From Calditrichota bacterium (GTDB taxonomy: Bacteria > Electryoneota > RPQS01), in NCBI GenBank assembly GCA_020057985.1, contig JAGVEU010000372.1, positions 1-8,627 of the forward strand: a stretch of 8,627 nt of DNA, in the 5' to 3' direction. A program made the position numbers and the translations under genes. Positions 7,164 through 8,627 of the stretch are shown one piece after another; position 1 is the stretch's first letter; each line of letters opens with the position of its first letter. The notes below the pieces were generated by a model that had not been told where the DNA came from, did not search any database, and saw nothing but the letters and a program-made list of their open reading frames with translations.

Positions 7164-7937
7164 TCAGAATTTTAGGTGTTTGACGCTTTCGCCGGTTTTC
7201 TTTAGTTGTCGCAGAGAATCCGTTCCGATGCTCAGATGCATTTCAAGGTAGCGCTGATTGACCGCCTCGTCGCTCTCTTCGGTCTTGATGCCTTCCGGCA
7301 GCATCGGAATGTCTGAAACCAGGAGCAATGCGCCCTTGGGAATGTGATTCGCAAAACCGACAATGAAGATCGTTGAGGTCTCCATGTCTATAGCAATGGC
7401 TCGCACGTTCGTAAGGTACTCTTTGAAACGCTCGTCATGTTCCCAGACCCGGCGATTTGTGGAGTAGACGGTTCCCGTGTAATAGTCGTGGCCATGTTCG
7501 ACGATGGAGTGCGCGACGACACTGAGCAACTTGAACGAAGGCAGCGCCGGAACTTCCGGTGGAAAGTAATGCGACGATGCCGATCCTTCGCGCAATGCAG
7601 CAATCGGTAAAATCAGATCACCGGTCGTCACTGTCTTCTTCAGTCCGCCGCATTTGCCAAGAAACAGACATGCTTTGGGTTTGATCGCGGCAAGGAGATC
7701 CATGATCGTAGCCGCGTTGGCGGCGCCGATGCCGAAATTAATGATCGTGATTCCGTCGGAACTTGTTGCCGTTTGCATCGGCCCGCCAATTCCACGAATC
7801 GGGCAATTGTTCTCTTGTGCGAACTTCTCGACGTAGTTCGAGAAATTCGCGAGCAGAATATACTCACCAAACTCCTCGAGCGGGGTACCAGTGTATCGCG
7901 GAAGCCAGTTCCGTACTATCTCTTCTTTAGTGTTCAT
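7164..7937 (-). CDS. amn: AMP nucleosidase, short stand-alone form (NP-I fold)
   Basis: The 257-residue protein belongs to the nucleoside phosphorylase type I fold and closely resembles the short AMP nucleosidases of Bacteroidota (TIGR01721-like). It is expected to split AMP into adenine and ribose 5-phosphate in the cytosol for purine salvage and adenylate balance. Visible motifs are the N-terminal TKEEIVRNWLPRYTGTPLEEF block, the glycine-rich phosphate loop FGIGAANAA (68-76), FLGKCGGLK (92-100), the ribose-contacting IDMETS (183-188, E186) and the base-protonating aspartate D209 in LLLVSDIPM. The E. coli enzyme is about 480 residues because of an N-terminal regulatory domain. That domain is absent here, so the ATP control known for the E. 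coli protein may not apply. The start at 7937 gives the conserved N-terminus although the ribosome site is weak (GGACGGAA). It leads a co-directional cluster with the peptide transporter 65 bases downstream. Activity on another nucleoside or nucleotide remains possible. Confidence 0.92.
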   Translation of the reverse strand: MNTKEEIVRNWLPRYTGTPLEEFGEYILLANFSNYVEKFAQENNCPIRGIGGPMQTATSSDGITIINFGIGAANAATIMDLLAAIKPKACLFLGKCGGLKKTVTTGDLILPIAALREGSASSHYFPPEVPALPSFKLLSVVAHSIVEHGHDYYTGTVYSTNRRVWEHDERFKEYLTNVRAIAIDMETSTIFIVGFANHIPKGALLLVSDIPMLPEGIKTEESDEAVNQRYLEMHLSIGTDSLRQLKKTGESVKHLKF

Positions 7938-7955
7938 TTCCGTCCGATTTCTTTA

Positions 7956-7984
7956 ATCATAAAATCTAAGCACTTAATCCGCAA
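7956..7984 (-). promoter_or_regulatory. Candidate promoter upstream of AMP nucleosidase
   Basis: On the minus strand TATGAT (7956-7961) is preceded after 17 bases by TTGCGG (7979-7984). The -10 element matches 5/6; the -35 element matches only in its TTG. Transcription would start near 7949, a short leader for the ATG at 7937. If real, it could drive the whole amn-transporter-peptidase cluster, because no convincing promoter was seen in the 65-base gap at 7099-7163. Confidence 0.3.
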
Positions 7985-8125
7985 AAGGCAAGCAGAAAAT
8001 GAGGTTCTGACGGCAAGGTACAAATGTTCAGAGGGAGGCTATTCTTGCCAGTGAAAGCAGAAATCTTGTGGCACATATTTCCGTAGTTCGTTCACAAGTT
8101 AACTCAAACGATTACTATACACTCC

Positions 8126-8137
8126 TTCATATATGAA
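8126..8137. repeat. Perfect 12-bp palindrome TTCATATATGAA, possible operator
   Basis: The palindrome sits directly after a weak rightward promoter-like pair, TTCACA (8091-8096) and TACTAT (8113-8118), spaced 16 bases. It would cover the predicted transcription start near 8125. That position is typical of a repressor site. The promoter match is poor and no gene follows closely, so the role is an inference. Confidence 0.25.
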
Positions 8138-8491
8138 TTGTCATCTGGCGTGCAGTTTGCCATAGATAGCTGTATCATGCATTCAGGTCAGTTTTCGGAG
8201 ATTCCGCTGTCCAAAACGATCGTCTTAAGCAGCAATCACAATGATGCCTCTGGAGGCGGACGCTATGTCTTGCAGTTGGCCAAGTGTCTGCAACAGTTCT
8301 GCAACGCATATTTCGCGGGTGACCTGTAAAATGATGTCTCCTTGACAAGCATTGATGGTTTCAGAGCCAGAGGGTCACAGAACGACCTTAGACCTAATCT
8401 CTTCGTCGCTGTGTCACATTGGGGCGGGACTACGCCAATCGGCAAAGCTATACTCTTTCTCAATACTAACCCGCCATTGAACCGAATGAGC

Positions 8492-8534
8492 GAACAGTAT
8501 AACCTCCTGTTCTTCCTCCACTTTGTGGGGGAAG
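8492..8534 (+). other. Two adjoining hairpins in the probable leader of the right-edge gene
   Basis: The first hairpin pairs GAACAG (8492-8497) with CTGTTC (8507-8512) around a 9-base loop. The second has a 10-bp stem with one G-T pair (8512-8521 with 8525-8534) and a TTT loop. They share base 8512, so both cannot be fully formed at once. Neither is followed by a T tract, which argues against a terminator. GGCGGG (8423-8428) can also pair with CCCGCC (8470-8475). This may be a structured 5' leader, but it matches no riboswitch class I recognise. Confidence 0.3.
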
Positions 8535-8594
8535 TTAGATGGGGGTAACGCTCAAAAATGGCGCATTACTTTCTGGAAATAGTATAGCTACTGT

Positions 8595-8600
8595 AAGGAA
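8595..8600 (+). promoter_or_regulatory. Ribosome binding site AAGGAA of the right-edge gene
   Basis: AAGGAA lies five bases upstream of the ATG at 8606 and is the main evidence that a gene starts at the right edge of the window. Confidence 0.5.
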
Positions 8601-8605
8601 CGAAT

Positions 8606-8627
8606 ATGGCATACACATTTGGCGGCC
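8606..8627 (+). CDS. Start of an unidentified gene (N-terminal seven residues only, runs off right edge)
   Basis: An ATG at 8606 preceded by AAGGAA at good spacing opens a frame reading MAYTFGG before the window ends. Seven residues are too few to assign a family or to confirm coding potential. The long upstream region with hairpins and a possible sigma-54-like element suggests it is separately regulated. Confidence 0.45.

Larger units (their letters stand above)
7938..8605. other. Intergenic region without a convincing gene, containing several inverted repeats
   Basis: About 670 bases separate the amn start from the gene beginning at 8606. Two short plus-strand frames in the same phase (8138-8329 and 8342-8548) are separated by one stop, but neither has a ribosome site or a recognisable family, so I do not call them. 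Visible structure includes the perfect palindrome TTCATATATGAA (8126-8137) and GCCTC-TG-GAGGC (8246-8257). There are also CTGCAAC repeated 11 bases apart (8288, 8299) and two adjoining hairpins at 8492-8534. The region probably holds control sequences for the two divergent genes and a long leader for the rightward one. Confidence 0.45.

Noticed and set aside
8270..8305. TTGCAG and repeated CTGCAAC motifs as iterons or an attachment site
   Set aside because: Only two direct copies and one inverted copy of a 6-7 base word are present, with no integrase, replication gene or tRNA nearby.
8342..8347. Perfect TTGACA as a -35 element
   Set aside because: No acceptable -10 hexamer lies 16-18 bases downstream (AGCCAG at 17).
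8138..8548. Two short plus-strand frames in the same phase, separated by one stop, possibly a broken gene
   Set aside because: There is no ribosome site, no recognisable motif and no gene-like residue pattern; a protein search of the joined translation would be needed to revive it.

Overview
The window comes from a bacterium of intermediate base composition. The phylum cannot be fixed from sequence alone. A short, stand-alone AMP nucleosidase of the kind common in Bacteroidota, a leukotriene-A4-hydrolase-like M1 aminopeptidase, a three-domain Xaa-Pro aminopeptidase and a secreted glycine/serine/asparagine-rich repeat protein together suggest a Gram-negative, peptide-consuming lineage (Bacteroidota, Acidobacteriota or a related group). 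This is an inference.

Layout from left to right. (1) 1-606, minus strand: the N-terminal 202 residues of an exported, probably beta-helical repeat protein, running off the left edge. (2) 607-1298: an AT-rich divergent intergenic region with candidate promoters, a 17-bp inverted repeat and possible short leader ORFs. (3) 1299-3071, plus strand: a complete M1 metallo-aminopeptidase resembling LTA4H. (4) 3105-3135: a perfect 12-bp hairpin serving as a bidirectional terminator. (5) 7937 down to 3158, minus strand: a three-gene cluster in the order AMP nucleosidase, POT/PTR2 peptide transporter, Xaa-Pro aminopeptidase. (6) 7938-8605: about 670 bp without a convincing gene but with several inverted repeats. 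(7) 8606-8627: the first seven codons of a new plus-strand gene with a good ribosome binding site, cut by the right edge.

The core theme is peptide use. The POT protein should import di- and tripeptides with protons. The Xaa-Pro aminopeptidase, translationally coupled to it through an ATGA overlap, would remove residues that precede proline. The convergent M1 aminopeptidase would trim other peptides in the cytosol. The AMP nucleosidase is a purine-salvage enzyme; its place at the head of the cluster may be operonic or simply co-directional. The most unusual feature is a roughly 230-residue hydrophilic insertion in the transporter between its seventh and eighth core transmembrane helices, predicted to be periplasmic. 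I saw no mobile element, CRISPR array, tRNA or rRNA, and no clear sign of a wholly new multi-gene system.
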